Numbered from the stretch's first letter, positions 16,369 to 25,613 are shown. The stretch: DNA of 31,855 nucleotides from CAZFCK01 sp964517355 (GCA_964517355.1 CAZFCK010000026.1:1-31855), one strand, 5' to 3'. Numbers and translations are program-made. Notes: generated from the letters alone by a model not told the origin.

Positions 16369-18084
16369 TCACGTGAGCACCGCCAGGCCCGCTTCCTCCA
16401 GCGTGGTTATGCCCTGCGCCGCTTTACTGGCCGCATCCTGCTTCAACGTCATGAGCCTGCCGGCCTTCACGGCATATTGCGTTATCTGCTGCGCAGACTG
16501 GCGGCGCAGAATCATATTCTGAATCTCAGCATCGATTTCCAAAATCTCGAAAATGCCGGTACGGCCCGAAAAACCTGTTTCATGGCAACGCTGACACCCT
16601 CGACCGCGAAAAAAGGTCGCGTTCTGCGCGTGTTGCAATCCAAAAGCGGCAAGGGCCTCTTGAGGAGGGGTATACGGCTCACGGCAGTGGGGGCACACTT
16701 TGCGCACCAAGCGCTGGGCCATGGCTATCAACAAGGTGGAGGAAATAAGAAAAGGCTCAACGCCCATTTCCATGAGCCTTGTAATGGCGCCCGCGGCATC
16801 ATTGGTATGCAGAGTGGAAAGCAGCTTGTGCCCCGTAAGCGCAGCTTGCACGGCAATATTCGCCGTCTCGCTGTCGCGAATTTCGCCTACCATGACGACA
16901 TCGGGATCTTGGCGCAATATTGACCGCAAACCGCTGGCAAACGTCATGCCGGCCTTGCGGTTGAGCTGCACCTGGCGCACTTTCTCTATCCGATATTCAA
17001 CAGGATCCTCCAAAGTGACGATGTTGATGTCGGGCTTGTTCAAAATGCGTAGCAAGGCGTACAAGGTCGTACTCTTACCACTCCCCGTTGGGCCGGTGGA
17101 GAGTATCATTCCCCACGCCTTGCCGGACGCGCGGGCAAGTTTGGACATATCCTGTGGAGAAAGACCCAGATCATCCAGCGTCTGCGTCTTGCCGCTGATC
17201 TCCAGCAAACGCAACACCACGTTCTCGCCATGGATGGTGGGCAGACAGGAGACACGTACATGTATTTCTCTTTCGTCTATGCGAAAAGTAAAACGACCGT
17301 CCTGAGGAACGCGGGTGATGGCGATGTCCATGCCCGCAAGAATTTTGATCCGGGATACAACGGGCAGAAAATATGATTTCGGCGGCGCGGGAACATGCCG
17401 CAGCCGCCCGTCCACCCGGTAACGCATCTGCACGTACTTCTTCTCCGGACTAATATGCACATCGCTGGCGTTTTCCCGTACCGCCCTGGTAAGTATCGTA
17501 TTCACCAGACGGACCACAGGGGCCTCTTCCGCAAGGCCCTGAAGAGAAAAAACCGTGATATCTTCACGCAAATCCGTTGGCGCTTCAGCCTCAATAGCCA
17601 ATTCGGCCTGGCCGAGACCTTCGTCAAGTTCCGAAGAAATGCCGTAAACAGTGAACATCAAATCACATAATTCCTGTTCAGTGCAAATAACCGGGGAAGC
17701 CTCCTTGTTGGTGAATTTTTCAACAGCATCAAGAGCCGTCACGTCCATTGGGTCTGTCATGGCGACTTTGACAAGTCTGTTCGTCTGCAACAGGGGCACG
17801 AGGTGATATTTTTTCGCAAAAACAGGAGGCAGCACTGTCTTAAGACGGTCATCTTCGGAAAATGATTCGGGATCAAACTTTTCTATGCGTAAATGCTTGC
17901 TTATCAAATCAACAAGCTGATTCTCCAACACTAATCCCTTGCGCAGCAACAACTCACCCAATTTAAGTCCGCTGCTCTGCTGTTCATCAAGAATTTTAGC
18001 CAAATAAGTACGTGACAACAGGCCCGTCGAGACCAGAACCTCGCAAAAACGCTCATGCGCGCTCTGCCAGCGACTCTGCGTCAT
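16369..18084 (-). CDS. Pilus assembly ATPase (PilB/GspE/MshE family)
   Basis: This 571-residue hexameric ATPase powers pilus extension. Residues 1-145 form the T2SSE N-terminal domain. The catalytic domain has RYRVDGRLRHV, Walker A GPTGSGKST (331-339), the Asp box, Walker B DVVMVGEIRD (395-404) and LTGHKLLSTLHTND. The zinc-binding cysteines are present as two CxxC pairs (C464/C467 and C497/C500). ATG 18084 has GGAG eight bases upstream, and the 25-residue extension to 18159 is not pilus-like. The gene is separated from the ExeA-like gene by a terminator and about 360 bp, so this pair (ATPase plus platform) is its own operon. MSHA loci have mshE then mshG in this order. Confidence 0.93.
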   Translation of the reverse strand: MTQSRWQSAHERFCEVLVSTGLLSRTYLAKILDEQQSSGLKLGELLLRKGLVLENQLVDLISKHLRIEKFDPESFSEDDRLKTVLPPVFAKKYHLVPLLQTNRLVKVAMTDPMDVTALDAVEKFTNKEASPVICTEQELCDLMFTVYGISSELDEGLGQAELAIEAEAPTDLREDITVFSLQGLAEEAPVVRLVNTILTRAVRENASDVHISPEKKYVQMRYRVDGRLRHVPAPPKSYFLPVVSRIKILAGMDIAITRVPQDGRFTFRIDEREIHVRVSCLPTIHGENVVLRLLEISGKTQTLDDLGLSPQDMSKLARASGKAWGMILSTGPTGSGKSTTLYALLRILNKPDINIVTLEDPVEYRIEKVRQVQLNRKAGMTFASGLRSILRQDPDVVMVGEIRDSETANIAVQAALTGHKLLSTLHTNDAAGAITRLMEMGVEPFLISSTLLIAMAQRLVRKVCPHCREPYTPPQEALAAFGLQHAQNATFFRGRGCQRCHETGFSGRTGIFEILEIDAEIQNMILRRQSAQQITQYAVKAGRLMTLKQDAASKAAQGITTLEEAGLAVLT

Positions 18085-18441
18085 GACATGAACTCCGGAA
18101 CTGAAGGGTGGAACAGCGAAAGAAAACGGTATTACACAAAGCGAAACTTTCCATAACACTACTCGATTGGCGCGGCCTCGGGCAAAGTAATGTTGAATGA
18201 GTTAGTTCGGGGCTCCGCCTCAACGCGTTGAAGCCGTTGGACAAGGCTCAATTCCAAAACAATCTTCATCGCTTGAGAACTGCATAAGGACAATTTCCAC
18301 TATTCAACGTAACAATAATTGTGCATCCCGCCAGGGGGGAAAGCATCTCTAGGTCCGCGGATGGCATGTTAACAATAACAACCAGGCTACCACGTCATAT
18401 TAAGAAAGCGCTTCATAAGCCGCCGGAAGTAAACCAATTTC
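18085..18441. other. Gene-free region upstream of the assembly ATPase operon
   Basis: About 357 bases with no supported gene; short minus-strand frames here lack ribosome sites and family resemblance. It must hold the promoter of the ATPase-platform operon, because the upstream operon ends in a terminator, but I see no clear consensus. A perfect 12-bp palindrome, TCAACGCGTTGA (18220-18231), is the only striking motif and could be a regulator site. In Vibrio, mshN sits between mshM and mshE; no counterpart is visible here. Confidence 0.5.
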
Positions 18442-18497
18442 AATAAAAAAATCATGTCCGCGGAGTCGCTTCTGCGCAACTCACCACCGTGGACATG
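18442..18497 (-). terminator. Intrinsic terminator ending the assembly operon
   Basis: On the minus strand an 11-bp stem (CATGTCCACGG with CCGCGGACATG, one A-C mismatch; plus coordinates 18487-18497 and 18453-18463) is followed by ATTTTTTTATT. It lies about 25 bases beyond the stop of the ExeA-like gene and separates it from the ATPase-platform operon. Confidence 0.82.
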
Positions 18498-18522
18498 AAG
18501 GGAAAGGTATGGTGTCGCAAAA

Positions 18523-20184
18523 TCAACGCTGCGCCAAGGTGTCTGCCCACACGGTGGTATCTGTGTGAAAAAGCGCGTCCTGCTGCCAATGCCGCACAAT
18601 CACCGCCTGAGTCTGCAGTTCGTCGGGATATTGTTCCAGCACACGCAACGCATCGCTTTCCTTGGCAAAACGCTTCCTGGATACGACCATGAACTGAAGC
18701 CCATGGGTATCGCTCATGGGCAGCAGGCATACGTCCAAATTTTTAAAGGGAGAGGCATCAAGAGCTTCAACAGCTTGACGTAATTCAGAAAAATTGGCCA
18801 ACCGTAACCAATAGCCTTCTCCAAGCTGGTGTGCGTCTGCAGTATCAATGGCTGGAAAAGCGATAGGAGTTCCCGCCGCTATGTGATCAGGATCCTTGAT
18901 CGCAGGATTGAATTCAAGAATCCTATCCAGGTATCTGGCGCGATAATGCCCGTATACCTTGCTGATAGCCTTGGAAAGCAACTCCCCTTTACGCAGGGGC
19001 AAGACCCCCAGCATCCCGCTACGCATTTCGTCAGTCGCGCCTTGGCCTATAGCCTCATCCTGTATCAGCGCTATCCCATGCCCATGAACTGTAAGATCTG
19101 CAGGTGGAGCAGAAGCGGTAAAAGACGCACTGACCACTGAAGCAGATGCCTCCACAAGGGGCTCTCCAGAAAAAACGGCACCAGACACGGCGTCATGGCG
19201 CTCCGCTTCAACGGTACTTGGCGATGCCGCCTTGGGTGTGGATTGCATAACAGCCGCATCAGGCCGCTCCCCTGCATCGCCGAACAACGGGGGCATTACA
19301 TAAACAAAAGCCGCAACCGCGCATCCCGCACAAATCGCTCCCGCCGCGCTCCAGCGCACTGTGGGCGCTTTTCTCCCCGACGCCTTGTAAACAATGTGCA
19401 TGGTCGCTTTCGGACGCCCGAGCATGAGTAAAGCCAATAACGATTTGTGACATAAACTCAGCACTTTGCGTGGATACCCGCGTGAGATGCGGTGTATGGC
19501 CCAATAAGCTCCGGTGGAAAAAAGCTCCGGCGTATTATCGCCGGCTTTGCACAACTCCAGGCGATGGCGGATCATTTCACGCATCTCGAAAAAACTCAGA
19601 GGGTTGAGTCTGTGTAAAGAATCAATGCGGTCGAGAAGATTGGGGAAATGATCAATAGCCTTCTGCAATTCGTTTTGTGCGAAAATGACCACCTGGAGCA
19701 GCTTGTTTTGGTTGGTTTCAAAGTTGAGCAATTCACGCAACAATTCCAAGCATTCGTCCTGAATCTTTTGCCCCTCGTCGATGATGAGAACGACAATTTT
19801 GTTCCTTTTCACCGCGAAAAAGAGCAGAGCGGATTTAATCTCCTCCTTTATCTGCCATTCAGAAGCGGTGGCCGGAGGTTGGCGCTTGAACAGCATTTGA
19901 TAAAGTACACGCAAAAATTCAACAGACGAGGAAAACAACGGATCAAGCAACAGATGCGTCGAAAAACAAGAGTCTTGGCCAAGATTACGAAGAAGTTGAC
20001 GGCACATGGTCGTCTTACCGGTGCCAACCTCTCCGAGAACCACATTCAACCCACGGCGCAAGCGGATGGAAACCTCCAGCAAATTAAGGACATCCGCCCT
20101 GCCGCTGGCGTTAAAAAAAAGGTCCGGATCAGGCGAGTTGGAAAAAGGTTCCTCTTTCAACCCCAAGGCCGTGAAGTAACTCAT
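18523..20184 (-). CDS. ExeA/MshM-type ATPase with transmembrane, LysM-like and SPOR-like parts
   Basis: This 553-residue protein resembles ExeA/GspA/MshM, which help secretins cross or assemble at peptidoglycan. The cytoplasmic AAA domain (1 to about 260) opens MSYFTALGLKEEPFSNSPDP and has Walker A GEVGTGKTT (51-59) and Walker B IVVLIIDEGQ (130-139). A transmembrane helix follows at 278-299, then a low-complexity Ala/Ser linker. A LysM-like segment lies at about 396-446 (LRKGELLSKAISKVYG, ILEFNPAIKDPDHIAAGTPIAF). The C-terminal 100 residues resemble a SPOR-like fold (YWLRLANFSELRQAVEAL, FMVVSRKRFAKESDALRVLEQ). It follows the secretin gene, as mshM follows mshL. The periplasmic assignments are from pattern only. 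Confidence 0.85.
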   Translation of the reverse strand: MSYFTALGLKEEPFSNSPDPDLFFNASGRADVLNLLEVSIRLRRGLNVVLGEVGTGKTTMCRQLLRNLGQDSCFSTHLLLDPLFSSSVEFLRVLYQMLFKRQPPATASEWQIKEEIKSALLFFAVKRNKIVVLIIDEGQKIQDECLELLRELLNFETNQNKLLQVVIFAQNELQKAIDHFPNLLDRIDSLHRLNPLSFFEMREMIRHRLELCKAGDNTPELFSTGAYWAIHRISRGYPRKVLSLCHKSLLALLMLGRPKATMHIVYKASGRKAPTVRWSAAGAICAGCAVAAFVYVMPPLFGDAGERPDAAVMQSTPKAASPSTVEAERHDAVSGAVFSGEPLVEASASVVSASFTASAPPADLTVHGHGIALIQDEAIGQGATDEMRSGMLGVLPLRKGELLSKAISKVYGHYRARYLDRILEFNPAIKDPDHIAAGTPIAFPAIDTADAHQLGEGYWLRLANFSELRQAVEALDASPFKNLDVCLLPMSDTHGLQFMVVSRKRFAKESDALRVLEQYPDELQTQAVIVRHWQQDALFHTDTTVWADTLAQR

Positions 20185-20193
20185 AGCGCCACC

Positions 20194-21939
20194 CTACTGC
20201 GACTGCATAAAGTCGCCGTTTCCTCCGTCTAAGACAAACCCGTCTTCTTTCAACTCACGGTCAATCTGCTCAAAACTCTTCTGAATATCGTCCGGAGTCC
20301 AGTAATCCAAAATATGCGGCGTGATGAAAATCAACACTTCCGACTGTTCATCATCTTTCAGGTCTTGCTTGAATACCCACCCCAAGACCGGGACATCCTT
20401 CAGGTAAGGCACGCCGCTATCGGTGTTGTCGATACGTCTTTTGGTCAATCCGCCGATAACGATGGTTTCATCGTTTCTGGTCACCAGCTCGGTTTCCGCG
20501 AGCTTTTTACGAATTACAGGAATACCTTCGACATTGCTCAAATTGAAATCCACTTCATCCTTTTTTATCTGGATTTGCATATGTAAATTCGTTTCATCAA
20601 TAATATGGGGTGTGATGCGTAAGGCGAGCACAGCCTCTTTCCATTCCACGGAAGCGCGTCCCTGATCGTCGTACCCGGTTACGTAGGGGATTTCCATGCC
20701 GTCTTTGAGCAAGGCTTCCTTGTTGTCCTGCGTTGTCAACGATGGGCTGGAAAGGATTTTGACCTTGTTGTCCTCCGCCAGGGCCAGGAGTTGAAATTCA
20801 AGAATATCCTTGCCGATTGAGCCGAAAAGGAATCCCAGGGCCGTTCCCCTGGTCGTGGCGTCTTCCAGGGACAGGGGGAAATTCATGGCGTAACTGTTGT
20901 TGGAAAGCCCAGTTCCGTAAGTGGACGCGCCGGGCAGGATGGTCATTGTATCGTTGCTGCCCACATTCTCGTGGTAATACCCGGACCAGCGCACACCAAG
21001 TTCCCTGGCGGTTTCGGAATCGGTTTCAACAATATAGGCCTTTATTTTTATCTGCTTGCGCGGATGATCAATTTTGCGCACCAGATAATAAATCACTTTC
21101 ATTATGGGACGCGGCGCCTGAACGATGAGGGCGTTCGTATCCTGGTCAGTCCAGACATATCCCGGCAAGATCCGTTCGTCCTTCTCTTCCTTGGTCTGGG
21201 CTACATCCTGAATGTCTTCCAAGACGGACTCTTCACCTTCGCCCCCTTTGACATCCTTTTTCTGTTCGGTCCGCGCAAGCGTCACTTCCTGGTGAAACAC
21301 TACGTTCATGATCGTTGCCCGCATGGATTCGGCGCTGGTATAGCGGAGCCGGATAATTCGCGTTACCGGAGGCTCCGCCTTTTTCAGCATGATATTCTGC
21401 ACCATATCGCGGGCTTTGGCGGCGGTTATTTCAATATCGTTTTCAATGTCGGCCAGCGTCTTGACACGTAAGATGTCGCCCTCCCAGGAATAGGCCAACC
21501 CGTTTGTTTTCAGCACTCCTTCAAAGACTTCATCCCATGGTTTGCGCATTACATTGACGGTAACGGTACCCGACACTTCCGGTGAAATCATTACGGATAC
21601 ATTGGCGGCTTTGGCCAGGGCCGCAATCACGGCAGTAAGATTGGCCCTGCGCATTTCCAGGCTCACCGGAATTTTCGGGAGCGGTTTTTCAACTTCGAGA
21701 TCTTCCAGGAGTCTCGAAACGTCTTCGTAACCTTCTTCAAGCTTGAGATTTCGTTCATCCACGTCAATAGGCACACCGTCATCCTGTGGAGAATGTCCTT
21801 CAGATTGCTCTGCCAAAGTTCGCCATTTTTCGACGAAGGCATCCTTCTGAGGAGCATTGGTCTTGCATGCCGCAACCATGACCAGGGCCAAGCATGCCAA
21901 TGCCGCCACTACCGCTCTACATACGATGCGCTTATTCAT
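20194..21939 (-). CDS. Secretin lipoprotein (PilQ/GspD/MshL family)
   Basis: This 581-residue outer-membrane secretin would form the exit pore for the fibre. The start at 21939 gives a lipoprotein signal peptide (MNKRIVCRAVVAALACLALV then MVAAC, with lipidated C25). Next comes a secretin N-domain (IPVSLEMRRANLTAVIAALA, VTVNVMRKPWDEVFEGVL). The secretin domain contains NALIVQAP, IVETDSETARELGVRW and the C-terminal signature VPYLKDVPVLGWVF (about 533-546) then SEVLIFITPHIL. A charged stretch of about 30 residues near 220-250 interrupts the N-domains. An ATG five codons upstream has no ribosome site. The gene ends 10 bases before the ExeA-like gene. Confidence 0.93.
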   Translation of the reverse strand: MNKRIVCRAVVAALACLALVMVAACKTNAPQKDAFVEKWRTLAEQSEGHSPQDDGVPIDVDERNLKLEEGYEDVSRLLEDLEVEKPLPKIPVSLEMRRANLTAVIAALAKAANVSVMISPEVSGTVTVNVMRKPWDEVFEGVLKTNGLAYSWEGDILRVKTLADIENDIEITAAKARDMVQNIMLKKAEPPVTRIIRLRYTSAESMRATIMNVVFHQEVTLARTEQKKDVKGGEGEESVLEDIQDVAQTKEEKDERILPGYVWTDQDTNALIVQAPRPIMKVIYYLVRKIDHPRKQIKIKAYIVETDSETARELGVRWSGYYHENVGSNDTMTILPGASTYGTGLSNNSYAMNFPLSLEDATTRGTALGFLFGSIGKDILEFQLLALAEDNKVKILSSPSLTTQDNKEALLKDGMEIPYVTGYDDQGRASVEWKEAVLALRITPHIIDETNLHMQIQIKKDEVDFNLSNVEGIPVIRKKLAETELVTRNDETIVIGGLTKRRIDNTDSGVPYLKDVPVLGWVFKQDLKDDEQSEVLIFITPHILDYWTPDDIQKSFEQIDRELKEDGFVLDGGNGDFMQSQ

Positions 21940-21967
21940 GTGTACAACCACCATGGGAAGGGGTTAG

Positions 21968-22477
21968 CTAAAGTGATTCCTCTTCCAGGAATACCTCTTT
22001 TTGCCCCACGATTTCACCGTTTTCGTCCTTCTGGCCGATAACGATCTTGTTTTTGGTTATTTCGTAAACATAGAAGCCCGGATACTCCAGCTCATCGCCT
22101 TCCTGGTATTCCAAGTCGTTGATAATGGCGAAGATCTGATCGCCTATCGAAATATAGCCCGTATATTTCGGCGTAAAATCTTCAGGCCATTTGGTATCGA
22201 GCGTTTCATCCTGACTGGCGACATCCTTTGTCCGGTCATAAAAAGGATCTTTGGGCCAGGCCCGTTCAGCCAGCTGCAAACGAAACCGCTCCTGGTCGCT
22301 CAAGGGATTTTCATCAAGCTTTTTTTGCACATCATCTTTAACGCGATTCAACTCATCCATGTTCACCAGGTCTTTCATACTGGTGACGCCCCCTGAATCG
22401 CTGAAAAGATACACGTAGGCGCCATAGGCAATGACAAGTGACAGTAATAAAAGTATTATTTTTTCACGCTTTTCCAT
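21968..22477 (-). CDS. PilP/MshK-position inner-membrane protein
   Basis: This 169-residue protein has an N-terminal membrane anchor (about 6-25, IILLLLSLVIAYGAYVYLF), an acidic helical linker and a C-terminal beta-rich domain (TPKYTGYISIGDQIFAIINDLEYQEGDELEYPGFYVYEITKNKIVIG). The domain ends like PilP/GspC-type HR domains, which dock to the secretin N-domains. Its place directly before the secretin and after the PilO-like gene is that of pilP or mshK. Sequence identity to named families is not obvious by eye, so the role rests mainly on topology and context. AAGG precedes the ATG. Confidence 0.7.
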   Translation of the reverse strand: MEKREKIILLLLSLVIAYGAYVYLFSDSGGVTSMKDLVNMDELNRVKDDVQKKLDENPLSDQERFRLQLAERAWPKDPFYDRTKDVASQDETLDTKWPEDFTPKYTGYISIGDQIFAIINDLEYQEGDELEYPGFYVYEITKNKIVIGQKDENGEIVGQKEVFLEEESL

Positions 22478-22482
22478 ACTTG

Positions 22483-22575
22483 TTACCTTGCTTGTCGTAA
22501 TAATCCGCCCGACGCGGCCTTATTGGCGAAATCGCGTAGCGCCGGTGGAATACGCGGAGTTTCCCGCTCTTGCAT
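22483..22575 (-). CDS. Possible small ORF between PilO-like and PilP-like genes
   Basis: The 195-base gap is unusually wide for this tight operon. It holds a frame ending at TAA 22483-22485 whose last 30 residues (MQERETPRIPPALRDFANKA...) have coding-like composition. The frame is open further back to 22668, but the upstream part looks poor and no start has a convincing ribosome site. No function can be given. Confidence 0.27.
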   Translation of the reverse strand: MQERETPRIPPALRDFANKAASGGLLRQAR

Positions 22576-22672
22576 GGCTTCAGCCCTGTTCTTTAACAAT
22601 ACCAAAAAAAATGCCTGGTTACCGCGCGTGAAACAATTCCGCATAAATAAAAGATTCGAGCATACCACCTGC

Positions 22673-23218
22673 TCATCCGGTTTTGACGGAAAGTTGCAAC
22701 CGCAGCAGGTAGTTCACACCATCAGCTCCTTCCTGCAATTCTATCTTTTCAATATGCCGCAGGTAGGGAACTCCTCCAAGTTTGGTAAGAAAATCGCGAA
22801 AGTTCATGAAGTTGCCATAAAAATCACAGTTAACGCCCACATATCCTTCGGATTTTGCCAAAGAGCCCGGATCCGGCGTTACCTCATTGATTTTCAGTTG
22901 CGCGCTTATGGCCAAATCCTCCACCGTATGCGTGGCGGCATCGATCTGGTCTTCCGTCAACAACTCCGGTTCCGGTATCGGGAGTTCCTCCACAACCTTG
23001 TTTTGCAATTCTCCCATCAGCTTCAGATAGAGCGGGTAAAGTATCTTCTGCCGTTCTATCTCCGCCTGCATGCGCAAGATCTCACGCTTGGACTCCTTAT
23101 CCTCCATAATATTGGGGAGAATGAGCAAAGCCACAAACGCCACCAGAATGCCGAGGCACACGAGCAGCTTCGCCACACTTTGCTTCGACAATTTAAAGGA
23201 GGGTTTTTGCATTGCCAT
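22673..23218 (-). CDS. PilO/MshJ-like pilus alignment protein
   Basis: This 181-residue inner-membrane protein has one helix (about 17-36, LLVCLGILVAFVALLILPNI), a coiled-coil segment (about 40-65) and a C-terminal ferredoxin-like domain ending MNFRDFLTKLGGVPYLRHIEKIEL and LRLQLSVKTG. This is the architecture of PilO, which pairs with PilN on the periplasmic side. The start at 23218 lies four bases after the stop of the PilM-PilN fusion, with AGGTGG about nine bases upstream, so translation is probably coupled. Confidence 0.82.
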   Translation of the reverse strand: MAMQKPSFKLSKQSVAKLLVCLGILVAFVALLILPNIMEDKESKREILRMQAEIERQKILYPLYLKLMGELQNKVVEELPIPEPELLTEDQIDAATHTVEDLAISAQLKINEVTPDPGSLAKSEGYVGVNCDFYGNFMNFRDFLTKLGGVPYLRHIEKIELQEGADGVNYLLRLQLSVKTG

Positions 23219-23222
23219 GGCG

Positions 23223-25277
23223 TCACACCACCTGTATGGAGATAATAAACCTGAGCACTGTGCCTCTATATGGAAAATCCTCCATTTCCTGCTTGCGTAT
23301 CTCCGGCATCAGGAAAAGCGGAGAATTTTCCAGACGGATCAAATAACTCACAAAAGCAGACTCAAACTTGTCGATGTCCTGGCCTTCAATAAATCCGTCG
23401 ATTACCAATTGTTTTGCCGAAGCGTCCCCTGGGGGCGTTTTGGGCTTCTTCTCCTGTTGCGCGCCAGAGTCGGGCAAGCTTGGATTAATGCCTAAATCCA
23501 TCTTCACGCTCATCAACTTAACGTAATTCGGAGTAATGACGCTCAGTTCACTCAGCAGAGAAAGGCTTTCGTACCGCAAGCTCGCCTTTTTCAGACGTTG
23601 ATGCATGGCATCCACCTTACCGGCCATTTCCATAAGCATTTGCTCGCTGGCGGGAGGTTGATACGCCTGCATCTGTTGTTCGAGTACGCTGAAATTCCTT
23701 CGGCTCTCCTCAATGGCGTCACGTTGCCAGACCCACACTCCGGCAAGAATGACAAGGGCGATGATCGTGACCGCGTAGATGGCCTTATCCACCCCCAAGG
23801 CCTGACGCTGGGATTCTTTGTCCCGATAGGTATAAATCAGATTCGGAGTAATGCTGTTGTCGGAAAGCGCAAGAGCTACGACGAGATTGTACTCCATGCG
23901 TTCCACCACGGATTCCGGACCCTGGACGCCTTTCACATACGGGTTTTCAGGGTGCAACGGATCAAGAATCAGGCTTTCAATGCCTAATTGGGCATACATG
24001 TATTGAAGAATGAGCTTATTGGTGCAAATGGCGCCAGAAAAATATATTTGCTCCACCGGTTCGTTGCCCATGGTGGTGCTGTGATACTCGAAAGTGCGTT
24101 CTATTTGTCTGACAAGACGCTCAGCCGCGGGCAGAATATAGTCCACCACCTCAGCCTCGGTCAGTTCGCTGCCCGGTACGGCCTGCTGCAGACCGCTACG
24201 CATCAGCTTGGCGCCCAACACCTGCTTGGCGTGCTCCATATCCATATGCACGCCTGTTTTGGCCTGTCCCTCCATGGTCTGCGAAGGAATATCCTCAAAA
24301 ACAAGGGGTTCCTCGTCGTCCATGCTCATGGAAATAACAGGCTCGTCCTGGATCACGGTCTGCATATCCATGGAGCCGCCGTTATGGTCGATGTTGTAGC
24401 CTTCCAACAGCGCTTCGACCATGGAATTGGTGCCGGCCTTTATCCCGCGTGAAAGAATGAGATTGCCTTGGTTGAAGATATCGATGCGAGACCAATTGCG
24501 CCCCACGTATAAATTGGCGTAGGTACTCGCCTTGGTGCTTATCCATTTTGTACGGAAAAGTGTCTGTATAGCGATCGGGGCGATAGTTATACCGTCGAGC
24601 TTGAATCCCGCCTTTGAAAAAAGCGCGTTGATTTCTTCCACCTGTTTCCGCGGAGCCAGGTAGACAGTCACGGCGAGCTTGGGAACGCCCTTTTCCGCCA
24701 CTTCTCCAAGCACGTCGAAATCGAAGATAACTTCGCTTTCCTCGAACTGTTTTTCCTTTTTCACGGACCAAAAGACCGCATCCATAATCTGCTTTCGAGG
24801 CACTTTGGGTATGTTGATGTTCCACAATTCCGCCTTGGCGGTGGAAATCAGCGACCAAAGTTCAACCTTGCGGTATCCTTTGCAAAAATCGCCTACTTTC
24901 TGGCGCAAGAAGTCAACAAACCCGGCAGAGCCGGGAGGTGCGCTTGCATCGTAAGGGATGCGGCTGTATCCCAACAACTTTCTCTTGCCGCCCCCTCCAG
25001 TGGTTTTAGCCATGCGCAAACTGTCGGGTCCGAAATCAACACCAACGACAACGGCCTTGCTGGAGGCGCCGCCGCCGGCTTTTGCAGACAGCTTGGGCGT
25101 TTTCAGTTTCAGCCCCGCCTTGGCCTTCCCGGCTTTAGCGGATTGACCTGATGATTTTTGTGGAGGGGGCGCCTCGGCTCCCTTAGGGGCTTTGCTCTGC
25201 GGCGCCTGCTGCTCTTTTTTCTTCCCACGAATCATCTCCAGCAGTTTATCACTTGAAGATGCTTTTTTCTGGGCCAT
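23223..25277 (-). CDS. PilM-PilN fusion protein (MshI-like)
   Basis: This 684-residue protein combines two alignment-complex components normally encoded apart. Residues 1-70 are a Lys/Ala/Pro-rich disordered leader. Residues of about 73-440 form an actin-like PilM domain (VVVGVDFGPDSLRMAK at the N-terminal phosphate loop, NIPKVPRKQIMDAVFWSVKKE, LDGITIAPIAIQTLFRTKW, LYVGRNWSRIDIFNQGNLILSRGI). After a variable insert comes one transmembrane helix (about 497-517, AIYAVTIIALVILAGVWVW), a coiled coil and a PilN-type periplasmic domain. GAGGAGGG shortly before ATG 25277 fixes the start; the frame is open to 25343. It is the first gene of the assembly operon. Confidence 0.85.
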   Translation of the reverse strand: MAQKKASSSDKLLEMIRGKKKEQQAPQSKAPKGAEAPPPQKSSGQSAKAGKAKAGLKLKTPKLSAKAGGGASSKAVVVGVDFGPDSLRMAKTTGGGGKRKLLGYSRIPYDASAPPGSAGFVDFLRQKVGDFCKGYRKVELWSLISTAKAELWNINIPKVPRKQIMDAVFWSVKKEKQFEESEVIFDFDVLGEVAEKGVPKLAVTVYLAPRKQVEEINALFSKAGFKLDGITIAPIAIQTLFRTKWISTKASTYANLYVGRNWSRIDIFNQGNLILSRGIKAGTNSMVEALLEGYNIDHNGGSMDMQTVIQDEPVISMSMDDEEPLVFEDIPSQTMEGQAKTGVHMDMEHAKQVLGAKLMRSGLQQAVPGSELTEAEVVDYILPAAERLVRQIERTFEYHSTTMGNEPVEQIYFSGAICTNKLILQYMYAQLGIESLILDPLHPENPYVKGVQGPESVVERMEYNLVVALALSDNSITPNLIYTYRDKESQRQALGVDKAIYAVTIIALVILAGVWVWQRDAIEESRRNFSVLEQQMQAYQPPASEQMLMEMAGKVDAMHQRLKKASLRYESLSLLSELSVITPNYVKLMSVKMDLGINPSLPDSGAQQEKKPKTPPGDASAKQLVIDGFIEGQDIDKFESAFVSYLIRLENSPLFLMPEIRKQEMEDFPYRGTVLRFIISIQVV

Positions 25278-25428
25278 TGTTTCGCCCTCCTCCTCACTCA
25301 CCTTCGGCTGCAGGTGCTTGTTCCTGTGAAACGCAAAGTTCACTCATGAGCGACTTCAGCGCTTTAGCGGTCACACAAAAAAACCACGCCACCCGCAGTT
25401 TAAAAGACTGAACCTTCGATATGTCGTA

Positions 25429-25476
25429 TGGTTATGGTGTTCACCACATTATGACTTTATGAAACCGACTCATAAC
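25429..25476 (-). promoter_or_regulatory. Palindromic leader structure upstream of the assembly operon
   Basis: GGTTATG (25429-25435) and CATAACC (25470-25476) form a perfect 7-bp inverted repeat enclosing TGGTG-TT-CACCA (25434-25445) and further TATGA/TCATA repeats. It lies between the predicted promoter and the PilM-PilN start, so it could be an operator or a 5' leader fold. Confidence 0.3.
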
Positions 25477-25509
25477 CGCTGGTTGTTATTTTGCATTTTT
25501 TTACTTTGA

Positions 25510-25537
25510 ACTACAAAAATGGTGAGCATAAAGTCAA
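25510..25537 (-). promoter_or_regulatory. Candidate promoter of the pilus assembly operon
   Basis: On the minus strand TTGACT (25537-25532) and TGTAGT (25515-25510) are separated by 16 bases in a very AT-rich stretch. It would give a leader of about 225 bases before the PilM-PilN start. The -10 match is only four of six. Confidence 0.38.
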
Positions 25538-25613
25538 CATTTTTTTTAAATTTGTTCTAGAAAATTTTCAATTTTGGGACATGCTAGGCAAAACAGTGGT
25601 AACAAATCAAGGT

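Noticed and set aside
18267..18367. 33-codon minus-strand frame upstream of the assembly ATPase
   Set aside because: No ribosome site, no resemblance to MshN or any pilus protein, and too short to stand on its own.
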